DNA from: Choristoneura fumiferana
Lineage: Eukaryota; Arthropoda; Insecta; Lepidoptera; Tortricidae
Assembly (NCBI RefSeq): GCF_025370935.1
Contig: NC_133493.1
Coordinates: 11,248,996 to 11,312,995, forward strand
DNA: 64,000 nt
Direction: 5' to 3'
Made by a program: the position numbers and the translations under genes. Shown here piece by piece: positions 1 through 10,600 of this stretch (position 1 is the stretch's first letter; every line of letters starts with the position of its first letter). Below the pieces are notes generated by a model. That model was not told the DNA's origin. It made no database searches and saw only the letters and a list, made by a program, of their open reading frames with translations.

Positions 1-304
1 ACGAGAACGCATTACCTACTGAGATATCAAGTATTCTATGTCTCAATGCAGATCTTTGTCTATGTGTATGCCAAGTTACTTGCGTGATTGAGTAATAAAC
101 ATCCAAACATCTTCACAAACTTTCACATTTAATATAGGTATTAGTAAGATTTTGTCAATCAGTTAGACTATTAGAAAACATTGAACACGTTTTTGTCAAT
201 CAACCAAAAAATTACAAAGATAAAGCGCTTCAAAGTTCGGGAAGGCTGTCCGTGTTAAAGTGTCGCAGGACGTTAAACTTTCCTGTTTATTATGCGTAAG
301 ATTA

Positions 305-525
305 TACCGTAAACTGCTTCAACTTTGCCCTCTGGCCCCAACATTGCCTGATTCGATTTAGAGTCGATAACTTAGCACCCTTTAGGTTTTAAAACTTATA
401 TCCCCCCGTAATAATAATTCCCGTGTAGATAAAAGTTCAAAACCTATAAGAGTGTTAAGTTATCGACTCTAAATCAACTCAGGCAATGTTGGGGCCAGAG
501 GGCAAAGTTGAAGCAGTTTACGGTA
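305..525. mobile_element. Fold-back MITE with about 100-bp inverted arms
   Basis: The left arm starts TACCGTAAACTGCTTC and the right arm ends GAAGCAGTTTACGGTA. The arms pair over most of their length around a short AT-rich centre with a CCCCCC run. The ends carry TA, as expected for a Tc1/mariner-type target duplication. There is no coding capacity. The copy B version (20461-20672) lost the last part of its right arm and has a small rearrangement in the left arm near 20515-20535. Confidence 0.85.
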
Positions 526-809
526 CTATACAGTATTCCATTTACCCTTAAAATCGTGTACACCATACTCAGTTACGTCTTAATTAAATTGACCATGTTT
601 TTATACCTAAACAAGAAATAACTCGCCCACACCGTTTTCTCATGCGTACATTTACACTTTACATTTTAGATTTATGTTAAGTTAAACTTTAAATGGTATT
701 ACATCAAACCGCTGTAGTGTGAGTAGTTTACTAACTAACCGCTTTAAAGTAGCTTTTACATTAAACGTTTACTTAGCTCGGGCGAGTAATAGTCCACTAT
801 TTATTTATT

Positions 810-1400
810 GACGACCGGATGGCCAATTGGTTAGAGAAGCTTGAGGTCCCGGGTTCGATTCCCGGCCTGGGCAGATATTTGTATGGAATGTTTGTTCTCG
901 GGTCTTAGGTGTTTAATATTTAGATTATTTAAGTATGTATTATCTATACCGGGTGTGGCCTGTAATATGAGCAAATAATTAAAACATAGATCATACTCCT
1001 CAAACTGAAGAACATTAGTTCAGCGACTTTTAAAAATAGTTAGTTTTTCATTTTTTTACACTTTAAAGTTTATTCGAAGAAGCAATGTAAAGCAAAATGC
1101 TTGATGTTTGTAGCGTGACAGGCGACGTCAGTTGTGTTCTAGGATGGCGTACATTGATAGCAGTATTTAATTTGTATGAAAAAAGGAAAATTCAAAGACT
1201 CCATTATTTATTTTAAAAGTCGCTGAACTAATGTTGTTTAGTTTGACGAGGACGATCTATGTTTTAATTTTTTGCAGGTATTACAGGTCACACCCGGTAT
1301 AAGTATGTTTATCCGTTGCCTATTATCCCTAGAACAAGCTTTGCATAGTGTGAGACTAGGTCAATTTAGTGTCAAGTGTCCCATGATATTGAATATTTAA
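810..1400 (+). mobile_element. tRNA-headed SINE (family 2), split by a nested MITE
   Basis: The head has an A-box-like TGGCCAATTGG at 820-830 and a B-box GGTTCGATTCC at 852-862, followed by a body that recurs at 44794-45115 and 49490-49695 (GATATTTGTATG, then TCGGGTCTT, then GGGACTAGGTCAATTGGTGT). The body is interrupted at 947 by a TA-flanked MITE and resumes at 1300. The uninterrupted copy at 49490-49695 shows the original continuity. Not a functional tRNA: there is no paired 3' acceptor end, and the body continues past the tRNA part. Confidence 0.8.
949..1297. mobile_element. TA-flanked MITE nested in a SINE
   Basis: Terminal inverted repeats start CCGGGTGTGGCCTGTAATA and end in its near complement, with TA at 947-948 and 1298-1299. 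Subterminal arms continue inward (AAAACATAGATC against GATCTATGTTTT), and a second inverted pair (AGTTCAGCGACTTTTAAAA against its complement) lies inside. Removing the insert and one TA restores the SINE seen elsewhere in the window. The same insertion is in copy B at 21110-21458, so it predates the A/B split. No ORF. Confidence 0.88.
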
Positions 1401-1439
1401 AAAAAACATACAAATAAGTTTGAAGTAGGTTGTAAAAAA

Positions 1440-1741
1440 GCCGTGGTGGCCTAGTGGTTTGACCTATCGCCTCTCAAGCAGAGGGTCGTGGGTTCAAACC
1501 CCGGCTCGCACCACTGATTTTTTTCGAAATTACATTTGAAATTTACCACGAGCTGTGCGGTGAAGGAAAACATCGTGAGGAAACCTGCACAAATCTGCGA
1601 AGCAATTCAATGGTGTGTGTGAAGTTCCCAATCCGCACTGGGCCCGCGTGCGAACTATGGCTCAAGCCCTCTTGTTCTGAGAGGAGGCCTGTGCCCTGCA
1701 GTGGGACGTAAATAGGCTGGGATGATGATGATGATGATGAG
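1440..1741 (+). mobile_element. tRNA-headed SINE (family 1) with (GAT)n tail
   Basis: The A-box-like TGGCCTAGTGG (1447-1457) and B-box GGTTCAAACCC (1491-1501) mark an RNA polymerase III promoter in the head. A roughly 200-base body follows, then a 3' end reading AGGCCTGTGCCCTGCAGTGG and a (GAT)n run. The 3' end resembles the RTE-type LINE ends in this window, suggesting (inference) that an RTE reverse transcriptase mobilises it. Copy B equivalent is 21600-21913. Minus-strand copies are at 3130-3435 and 25833-26142, and damaged copies near 33290, 39636 and 39892. Confidence 0.82.
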
Positions 1742-1885
1742 GTTGTATGAAACAGTTTTTCGTGGTTCACCCTATTTGATATATACCAAAATTCCAAGGT
1801 TCCAATAAATTTTCGACGTAATTGGACAGGCTTCCCCTCTAGCACGGAAAAGATAATAGGTAGTACAAGTACACTAGGTATAATG

Positions 1886-2092
1886 ATGATATCGCGGGAG
1901 TTGCAGGTAACCGGTGGATGCAAGTGGCAAGTTGTACAGTCAGCAGCAGATGTGGATGAGCAGTTACGGTGTTCAAACGCAAAGACTACTGCTAAGATAA
2001 TAAAGTGTGTAGATTTTTAGCACCACAACTGCTCATCTACCTCCGCTGCTACATGATGACGATGCCTGATGATGATGATGATGATGATAATA
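1886..2092 (+). mobile_element. RTE-type LINE 3' remnant with an inserted MITE
   Basis: Bases 1886-1935 match the RTE C-terminal coding region seen intact at 39052-39105 (encoding the stretch VAGNRWMQVAS). The match then breaks at an inverted-repeat insert of about 120 bases (about 1934-2057; GATGAGCAGTTACGGTG against CACAACTGCTCATC), after which the (GAT)n tail of the LINE end continues. No functional product. A copy B counterpart lies at about 22068-22256. Confidence 0.6.
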
Positions 2093-2183
2093 ATGTTGGT
2101 AGGATGAGTAAACTCACAAATTTCTGGAATAGATAATACTAAGTCTAATACTAAGTCATGAACACATAGGTACGAATATAACA

Positions 2184-2257
2184 GGTTCGGGCTGAAGAAC
2201 AGCGCTGAAGTGTCAGTCTGAAGACAGACACTCAGCATTATGCTGATGCCCGAACCA
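2184..2257. repeat. Short hairpin repeat
   Basis: GGTTCGGGC at the left pairs with GCCCGAACC at the right, with a second internal pair (GTGTCAGTCTG against CAGACACTCA), giving a compact hairpin of about 74 bases. It is conserved in copy B at about 22353-22426. Probably a short MITE; no function can be read. Confidence 0.5.
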
Positions 2258-2434
2258 TTTGCCGCAATTTCATGGGTCGAGTAGCATGCAGGGATACTTT
2301 TAGGTTAAGGCCGGATTTTTATTAAAGTTTATTAACCCTTTCAATAACAACATTAGAAATCAGGTCTCACGAACTTTTATAGAACCCGCATATAGTTAGT
2401 AAGTTAACTTAATTTTTAGAGTAGGTACCCTTCT

Positions 2435-2505
2435 TGTGTAATATGTATTATATACCTACCTAATTGTTGGCAATAAACTCATTTTCTTTCTTTCTTTCAA
2501 TATTT
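2435..2505 (+). mobile_element. Non-LTR retrotransposon 3' tail ending in (TTTC)n
   Basis: AATAAACTCATTT is followed by TTTCTTTCTTTC, the form of a 5'-truncated LINE end with a simple-repeat tail. Reverse-orientation (GAAA)n-headed fragments at about 33043 and 58513 look like related ends. Nothing coding. The copy B counterpart is at about 22600-22670. Confidence 0.4.
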
Positions 2506-2704
2506 GCTTTAGTAGCTAATGACGCAAAATACCAAAGCAAACGTTTAGAATCCTACGAAATACAGAAACAAACAAATCAAGTGTCAGAATAAATTTAATT
2601 TACAAAGAATCATAATCCCTTGCAAAGCGTTTTGTTTATTAATGTTGGTGTATCTCTCTTTTATCAGGTATTGATGCAACATGAGAAATTTGAACGATTC
2701 ATTC

Positions 2705-2940
2705 GTGTTGTGGTGGTGATGGTAAGAGATCACCACCGCCCATAAACATCTGCCGCACCAGGGTATTGCAGATGCGTCGCCAACCTAGAAGCCTCAGATG
2801 GGATACCTTAAGTGCCAGTAATTTCACCGGCTGTCTTACTCTCCACGCCGAAACACAACAGTGGAAGCACTGCGTCACGGCAGGATTAGCGAGCAAGATA
2901 GTGGTAGCAATCCGGGCGGACCTTGCTCAAGGCCTTGATT
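2705..2940 (+). repeat. Dispersed repeat, family L
   Basis: This block (GAGATCACCACCGCCCATAA through GGACCTTGCTCAAGG) recurs at 22925-23150 in copy B and, in opposite orientation, at 42955-43175. Three occurrences in 64 kb mark it as a dispersed element. I see no TIR, tail or ORF that classifies it. In copy A the left edge is rearranged relative to B, which keeps about 60 more bases upstream. Confidence 0.65.
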
Positions 2941-3129
2941 AAAGCTGCGGGTGGAGATCCTATGTACGTGATGATGATGAAAATACAAGAATTTCTCGTT
3001 TAAAAGACTACTAAAGACAAGGTATAAGATAGAGTAGTAAGGATCATTGGTAGCGGCAATATAAATACACGTTATGCAAAAATAGGGAATATTACACCAA
3101 TTTTCTGCCGTCAGAGTGCAGCACTAGTT

Positions 3130-3435
3130 ATCATCATCATCATCCCAGCCTATATACGTCCCACTGCTGGGCACAGGCCTCCTCTCAGAACAAGAGGGCT
3201 TGGGCCATAGTTCCACGCGGGCCCAGTGCGGATTGGGAACTTCGCACGCACCATTGAATCGCTTCGCAGGTTTGTGCAGGCTTCTCACGATGTTTTCCTT
3301 CCGCAAAGCTCGTGGTAAATTTAAAATGTAATTCCGCACATGAATTTCGAAAAACTCAGAGGTGCGAGCCGGGGTTCGAACCCACGACCCTCTGCTTGAG
3401 AGGCGATAGGTCAAACCACTAGGTCACCACGGCTT
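3130..3435 (-). mobile_element. Family-1 SINE, minus strand
   Basis: This is the complement of the SINE at 1440-1741, from the (ATC)n tail to the CACCACGGCTT head. In copy B the same insertion (25833-26142) still has an 11-base target duplication, GCAGCACTAGT, on both sides. In copy A only the left one remains, so the sequence just after 3435 was altered after insertion. Confidence 0.82.
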
Positions 3436-4700
3436 AAATAATTTATTAGTAAATAGGTTTAATGGGTATTTTATCATGTAATTTTGTTAATAAATATTGT
3501 CATGAAAATAGCTCAAAATCTTTATGAAAATGTTATTTTTTTCTAATAAATATGTCATGATTTCTAAAGTACTAAATTCTCTTTTATTCCGTCATGGATT
3601 TAAAGGAACTAAATTCAAATTCAAATTCTAATTCTAATTCAAATTATTCATTGCCATAGGCAATTTTACACGTCATTTTTTGCAAGATGCGTTGCCAAAC
3701 TTGGATAATAATAAATACAAATAAAATACTTAAAAACTATATTATACAATTAAAGAAAAAAAGAATACAAAAAAAATAATAATAAAAATACAGGGATATA
3801 TGGGGTCCCTGAGTTACAATACTAAACACTAACTATAATATCTAAACTATATCTACGTTCAGTGAAAGTCTAGAATGCTTCCACCGTTATAAATTTTAAA
3901 ATAATAATAACAATAACTTAGTTCTGAAATATACATTTCAGGTCAAGTAACCATTAAGCTTTTGGATTTCGAAGGCAAGTTCACGTCTGCCGCCCCCAAA
4001 GTTAGCTCAAGTAACGTTGTCATGGCGATTTGCGCTAGTGTCGCCCCCTGCGCAGAGCTTTGCCTAATATGCCCTATTTCAGCTGTCTTACTTAATTTAT
4101 ATCTGTTTACGGTTTTTACAGCTCTGTGATGGAAAGACAGACAGACAGTGTCGCGTAGAGTTCCATTGTTACCTTTCCCAGAAAATATACGACGAAACTG
4201 GCTGAAATTTTGACATAGTCTATGTTTTTATAATTTTATCCGGTATAGCTAAAGTCCAACCAGCCAGTACCGTCTGTGTACCAACGTATAAAAAGCATTC
4301 GTTCCGTAATGAATCTTCATTAGCGGCCATTAAGCCGCGTCCACACGAGCGTCGTCACGCTCGCTGACTGCGTGAAGGTCGCCGTCTCAAAGAACATATA
4401 TAACGGGAGCTAGCACTAAATACACGCTGCCAGGATTAGTGTAAGGCTGTAAAGACAGCTAAAATCAACTCCTGTTGTAAGTACTTTTTGACTGTCATGC
4501 CTCTATTTATAGCTGTCATTATTTTGCTTTTGGAATAAATTCGTAACAGTCACGGACTTAACTACAACTTAAATTGAGATGTTTCACTAATCACAAGAAC
4601 ATCATCATCGTAAGGTATCAGTCCACTACGGACATAGCTACTTAAGGCCTACGCTAGCTGACGCGGTTTGGACGGAGCGGATGGACGCCTATTTAAAAAA
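3436..4700. other. Non-coding stretch of copy A
   Basis: AT-rich DNA with A/T simple runs near 3700-3780 and matched along its length by 26160-27478 in copy B. A block near 4120-4150 with repeated ACAG units resembles the 'GACAGACAGACAG' sections of other repeats here. I see no gene, TIR element or RNA. Confidence 0.5.
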
Positions 4701-4704
4701 TAGT

Positions 4705-4835
4705 ATCATCATCATCATCATCATCAGCCTACAGCAGTCCACTGCTGGACATAGGCCTCGTCCATGGCGCGCCACAACACTGTCTTCAGCCCTTCGCATC
4801 CATCCGCCGCCAGCGACCCTCTTAAGGTCGCCTTG
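4705..4835 (-). mobile_element. RTE-type LINE 3' end, minus strand
   Basis: An (ATC)n run leads into CAGTCCACTGCTGGAC, the complement of the LINE end seen on the plus strand at 39135-39178 (CAGCAGTGGACGTC). The fragment extends about 100 bases into former coding sequence. 5'-truncated and inactive. Copy B counterpart is 27480-27605. Confidence 0.65.
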
Positions 4836-4869
4836 TAAGGTAAAAAAACAGTATGAGCAATGCTAAATG

Positions 4870-7030
4870 CACGCGTATTTTTGTAACTTGGGCTTTTGGA
4901 AATTTGGTAGGTATAGCTGGACGTCAGGCTTATTATCTCGATTTTCCTACAGGATCAAAACGTGGTTAAAATAGTTACTAGATACTATTCACAAAGAGAT
5001 GAGGGGGGATATGTGGGGTGGTAAGACAAATTGACACAACCATCTGTTGAAAAATTCCGGCTCAATTTTGAAACATTTTTTGTGGTTTTGATTATTGCAT
5101 TAATAAAAGTGAGTTTAGGAGATTTGTTCTTAAGATCTGAGTTCTTTATTCTGCGAGTATAACGAATTTATACATACTTAGATTACTTCAAAGGTCCAGC
5201 TTTCATGTCTAAATGTTCTTTAACACATTCTAAACTATAACAGATGCCACCAGTTTCAAGTAATACAAAAGAAACTCGACCTCAATACGCTTCCTATCAA
5301 TGAAAGTATTAAAATTTTACGCGCCGATTCTTCCGAAAAAACAAACAAACACTTCTTCGATTGTTCCTATTTCAGTTGCATACCGCGACCGCGGCGACTG
5401 CTCGTGTGTAAGACGCTTTAATTATTAAAAAATCGAATTTCGAACTTTGGAACGTTGCGATTTGAAGTTTTTCTACTTTTCTATTTGTAGTGTGCCAGTG
5501 ATATTGTGTGTTTCGAATGCCCGAAGGAAATTCTAATAAAATAAGGTATGAATTTATAAAAAGTACGATTATTTTGTGACGATTAGATAAAAATATAGGT
5601 ACTATTTTTCTTTTAGGTTATTTATCGATGAAATCTAGATTAGTTTGGAAGTCTGCGCATTTTTATTCTTCGTTGCCACAACATACCTACTTATAACAAG
5701 TTTAATTAAATAGTGACTAGAAAAAGAACACAATAGAAAATATATTAATATAGGTACATTGAAATTCTTTATTTTGTTAGTACAGTCTTATTGTTAGTAC
5801 CTACGTACTTATTTTATTTTTTAGGTATTATAAATATACTTACATAACCTTTTATCGCCGTTATATCTTATCCATATTATTTACAAGCTTTTTATTAATT
5901 TGCCCCGTTTGTTGTTGTTGTTGTTTTCTTTTGGGTGAAATCTTGCAAGTTCATTTGGACCCACTTTCAGTGGTCGTATGACTTGAAACTTAGTATAAGT
6001 ACATAATGTTAGTTGGATGACAATGCAAGTAGTACAATCAATGAAAAGTACGTTCAGCAAAAAAAAGCTTGTAAGTATTAAAAATTAAAATTTTAACAGA
6101 AATTTATTATAAACCATCGTTTTATTGATTGCTTCCGCAAATTAAGTGTTCAATTGCATTTTTAATAGTTTATTTAAGGCCGTCAGAACATCAAGCTTAG
6201 TCGCTTTTTATTTAAAAGAATAATTTCTAATTACAAATTAATAATAATAATAATAATTTATTTAAAAACTCAAGGCTACATATTAACAAAATAACAATAT
6301 TTAAATAATTAATTCTGTTTTATTCAAGAATCGGCTTAAATCAATGGAGTAATTGAACTTGACACGAATAAATATTACAATATTCATTTAATACAATAAT
6401 CAAAAATAAAGGAACAATCAAATTACAAACAGGTACTACTAATCCACAAGTTTCGTCAAGTTACTTAAACTATAACAAGAAAATAAATTAAAGTACTTCT
6501 TAGACTTTAAATTCGCGCGAATTTGTGTTCCCGTTTATCTGTGTTTTGCTTGTAGGTATATTCAAAGCAAAGTGTAAAAGTACTTATTTATTTATAAGTA
6601 ATAACATGATTCACTAATCGTGTTGTATTGGTGTCAAAACTCTCAAGAAAGCTTAACGTCAAAGTGACAGCTGTCAACGTCTGAATTACCTGTATCTGTT
6701 GCATTTAAATAATGCTATTTAGGGAACAAGTTCAATCAACATAGCTTAGGATAGTAATACTTTACTTTGACATTTAGACATGACCAATTTAATTATACTA
6801 ATATGAAGGGACACTATCACAGAACTTATTTAAATTATTACTACGAGCCGTTGTTATTTTTAATTTGTTAGTTCACTGATATGATAAAATGCTTATTTTT
6901 TAGGTATATTGTCGTTTCATGACACTCGGGGTTTTTTTAGTAAAAATAAAAGTTTTTTGTATGGGAAACAGTGAAACCGACACACACAATTTATCTATAT
7001 ATGTATTTCTATCCGTTGTCTAGCATCCAA
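4870..7030. other. Non-coding stretch of copy A
   Basis: Homologous to 27640-29815 in copy B. It contains a GTT-repeat run near 5912-5925, an (ATA)n run at about 6240-6256 and a TGACAGCTGTCA palindrome near 6665-6677 like those in the retrotransposon LTR. No ORF with coding character was seen. Confidence 0.5.
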
Positions 7031-7034
7031 AGTA

Positions 7035-7165
7035 CAGTCACCAGCACCAATATCTGACACAACAAGCGTGCATAAATATCTGATACGACTCTATTCCTAG
7101 GGCCGGAAGGACGTGTCAGATATTTTTGCACGCTCTGCTGTGGCAGATATTAATGCTGGTGACTG
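7035..7165. mobile_element. TA-flanked MITE
   Basis: Ends are CAGTCACCAGCACCAATATC and its near complement (CAGATATTAATGCTGGTGACTG), bounded by TA on each side (7033-7034 and 7166-7167). The terminal CAGTC matches the ends of the MITE at 14558-14689, suggesting related transposase recognition. Copy B's version (29819-29926) lacks about 23 internal bases. No ORF. Confidence 0.85.
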
Positions 7166-7305
7166 TACCTACAAGCTTTGCTTAGTTTGGTGCTAGGTCG
7201 ATTGGTGTAATTTGTCGTAAGATATTATTATTACTTTTTAAATACAAACATTCTACTTCTCTTTATACAATCAATTTAATGATACGTTACATAGTTAGAT
7301 ATTTG

Positions 7306-7555
7306 TGTAAGCATTAAGCTGGTTGATTGTATTGTATTGAGGCTGCAAACGTTAATATTAAATAGATATGTTTTTTTTAAATACAAAACGCCTTAAAGAT
7401 GACAGCTGTCACTGGTGGATTGATTTTTAAAGGTTAATGGAAAAACGCCGAAGGTGACGGCTGTCACTCGAAAAAAAGGGAAAAATAAGACTGCATTTTT
7501 GTGATTTAAAAAGGAATAAAAGAGATTGCAAACTAGACTGGTGTTTGGTTTTTCA
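7306..7555 (+). repeat. 5' LTR
   Basis: A 250-base direct repeat starting TGTAAGC and ending TTTTCA, matched by 13461-13710. It contains two dyads around a GCTGTCA core, TGACAGCTGTCA (a perfect 12-base palindrome) and GTGACGGCTGTCAC, which could bind a dimeric factor. An AATAAA lies at about 7515, suitable for the R/U5 polyadenylation signal. No canonical TATA box is obvious, so an initiator-type promoter is likely (inference). Confidence 0.95.
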
Positions 7556-7557
7556 TC

Positions 7558-7571
7558 TCAGAAGTGGGATT
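7558..7571 (+). promoter_or_regulatory. Primer-binding site, probably for tRNA-Leu
   Basis: TCAGAAGTGGGATT lies two bases after the LTR. From memory it matches the complement of the 3' part of an insect tRNA-Leu (T-arm and acceptor). The bases that would pair with the terminal CCA region do not match, so pairing starts a few bases in from the tRNA 3' end. Priming from tRNA-Leu is, as I recall, typical of mdg3/micropia relatives. A scan against the host's tRNA set would settle it. Confidence 0.6.
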
Positions 7572-7650
7572 TAAATGTATCCAAAGCTCACTTTGCTCGG
7601 AAGACACATTTTTTTTTCTGATCTCGAAGAATATTATTGGATCAGACATT

Positions 7651-10600
7651 ATGGACTACAACTCGGATGAACGGGATTCCGATGTAAGAAAGGAAAGAGG
7701 ATCACGCTCTCGTAAAAGAAAACGTGGTGAGAAGAGCAGGAAAAGTCTCTCAAGATTAGACAAACGCTCAAAATGTGAAAATAATCGCGGACATAGCAGT
7801 CGTAGTACTCTAACACCGGCAATACACAGGGATCGCCGTACCATTTCAGCGCAGAATACGCCGCCTCGACAGATTCGCAGTACTGAGGGCAACGGTGATG
7901 GACGAAGGAGTAGATCGCGTGGACGAAAACTGGATTATGCCCGACGTAGACATTCAAGGAGCCGGAGTCACCATCGACGCACACCAACAAGTGATGACGG
8001 ACGGAGGAGCAGATTAGAACAGTATTCCCGACGTCAACGTAAAAGGAGCCGGGGTCATCGTCGACGTATCTCAACAAGCGAAGATGAACATAAAAGTAGA
8101 CCGCGAGTGCACCGAGAACGTGACCGACAGCAACATCTTGGCAATGGGACGAGGAGCAGGTCAAAGGACAAGGATGGTGCAGCATCGCGAAGAGGTTGCG
8201 TAAGTCAGTCTGATGTTAATGGAGCGAACATAGTAGAAATGCTATCTGAACTAGTTAAATCTTTAGCGAATAAACGTTCGGAGGGAAACAAATTCCCAGT
8301 TTTAGGTAATGTAATCCCCGAGTTTGATCCCATGGCAAAGGGACAGACAATACATATTTGGTTGAAAAAGGTTGAAGAATGTGCCAGTCTGTATAAGTGG
8401 GGGGATGATCAAATTATACATTATGCTTTACCGAAGTTAGCAGGTGTTGGTCGTACTTGGTATGAGGCTCTTCCCACTATGTCATTTTCGTGGCCCGAAT
8501 GGAAGAACAAACTGATTGAGTCTTTTCCTTGTAGTGATGATTATGCGGAACTTCTATTTGAAATGATGGCCAAACGGGTGAAGTTTAATGAGTCACTTGA
8601 GTTATATTTTTATGAAAAAATTAATTTATTACATCGCTGTGAAATAACAGGTAAACGAGCTGTTGACTGTTTGTTGTTTGGAATCGAAGACCGTTCACTG
8701 AGATTAGGGGCAAAAGCCGCCAAATTCCAGGAACCTGAACAGGTCTTAGCATATTTTCAATCTGTAAGACAGACACGAGAACCTAATAGAAACCCTCAGG
8801 ATAAAAAAACGAATTTGAACATCAGTCAGTCAGCGGCAAATAAAGGGACTAAACCACAAGCTGGTGCGACGGCACCTGTTACATGCTTCAATTGCAACGA
8901 ACCCGGACACTATAGTTTTAAATGCACAAAAAAATTACTCAAATGTTCACTGTGTAATCGATTAGGTCATACAATTACAAGCTGTCATAAACAAACTGTT
9001 GATTCCAATACCAAAAAAGATAATGTTTTAAATGAAAAGAATATAATGCAGTTAAATTTAGACAATTGTAATGATGACAAGTATAAGTTAGAAATAAAAA
9101 TTAATGGTAGTGGAATCGAGGGTTATGTTGACCTAGGTAGTCAGTGTACGCTTTTACGCCACAGTGAGGCTTTAAAAATGCAAATTAACTGGGCAAATGA
9201 CAATTTACCTTTGTTGAGAGGTATAGGTAATAATGTTGTTTTACCGATCGGATCAGCTACTGTGATTATTGAGGTTCAGGGTATTTCAGAAAATGTAGAC
9301 GTGTTTATAGTCGAAGATCACGTGATTAAGTACCCTATACTAGTCGGGCACACTTTTACAGAGAAACCTGGGATTACAATTATCAAAACTAGCGAGGCAT
9401 TGGTTTTTGAACGTGAGCTCCACACTAAAGTAAATTTAGTTTTACGAAATGAATTAACAATCTCTCCCAAACAGATGGTTCTTGCACCTGTTAAGTGTGA
9501 CACACAGTTTTCGGGAAAAATTTACGTCCATGGCACGTTGCGCGGTAAGCCAGAATATACATTTTATTTATTGCCAGGTGAATATAATATTGACAGTGGA
9601 TGTGGCGGAGTTTTGTTACAAAATATTTCTGATAGCAGCATTTGTCTTAAGGCAGGATCTTTAATTACGCGCGCGTTCCGCATTGACAATATTTTAAATG
9701 TTAATAATTTAAATTTTGATGAACCTGATATAGAAAGTTGTTTCAATCATGGTGAACAATTGACAGAGAATGAAATAAAACGGCTTAAGAATTTATTACA
9801 AAGATACGAAACATGTTTCTCGAATAATTTGCAAGATCTCGGATTTACTAATGTAGTGCAGATGGACATAGAGCTAACGGACGATAAACCTGTCGTATAC
9901 CGTCCCTATAGACTTTCTTATATTGAAAGAGAACGCGTACGATCAATGGTACAGGAAATGCTCGACGCAAATATTATTTGCGAATCTAATTCTCCTTACG
10001 CGAGCCCTATTCTTCTTGTGAAGAAAAAAACGGGCGAACAGAGGCTTTGCGTAGATTATCGTGCATTGAATAGAAAGACTAAAAAAGAGCACTACCCTTT
10101 ACCACTGATTGACGATCAGTTGGACATGTTAGCTGGACATTCGGTATTCATAACGCTAGATTTAGCTTCCGGCTATTACCAAATACCCATTACAGACAAC
10201 TCTCAAGATAAAACTTCGTTTGTCACGCCTGATGGACAATATCAGTTTAAACGAATGCCTTTTGGGTTAGCGAACGCCCCATCGGTATTCCAACGAGCAA
10301 TGAATAGAATACTCACAAAATCGAAGCTTAAATATGCGTTAGTATACATGGATGACATATTAATACCGGCACATTCATTTGATGAGGGACTTTGTCGTTT
10401 AGAAGAAGTTCTAGGGCTTTTACAAGAAGCTGGCTTAACTCTTAAGCTTAAAAAGTGTCACTTCTTTTATACAGAGATAGACTTTTTAGGATTTCGAGTT
10501 AATAGCGAAGGTATCCGTCCCGGGTCGAAGAAAACGCTTGCCATTTCTAACTTTCCAAGACCCGAGAATGTGCATGACGTAAGACGTTTCCTTGGCCTAA

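Noticed and set aside
815..885. tRNA-like sequence with A and B boxes (also at 1440-1510, 20955-21025, 21600-21670, 44800, 49490)
   Set aside because: Each is followed by a constant SINE body and tail and recurs several times; no proper acceptor stem closes. Treated as SINE heads, not tRNA genes.
2017..2238. Frames with runs of Ile, His or Asp (also at 3124-3414, 4681-4866, 22197-22406, 27444-27746)
   Set aside because: The runs are translations of (ATC)n or (GAT)n tails of SINEs and LINEs.
7564..7650. N-terminal extension of the gag-pol frame upstream of 7651
   Set aside because: It begins with GTG and overlaps the primer-binding site; the first ATG in frame is at 7651.
7649..8185. 178-codon antisense frame under the start of gag-pol
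   Set aside because: It is the mirror of the Arg/Ser-rich Gag coding sequence and has no independent signal.
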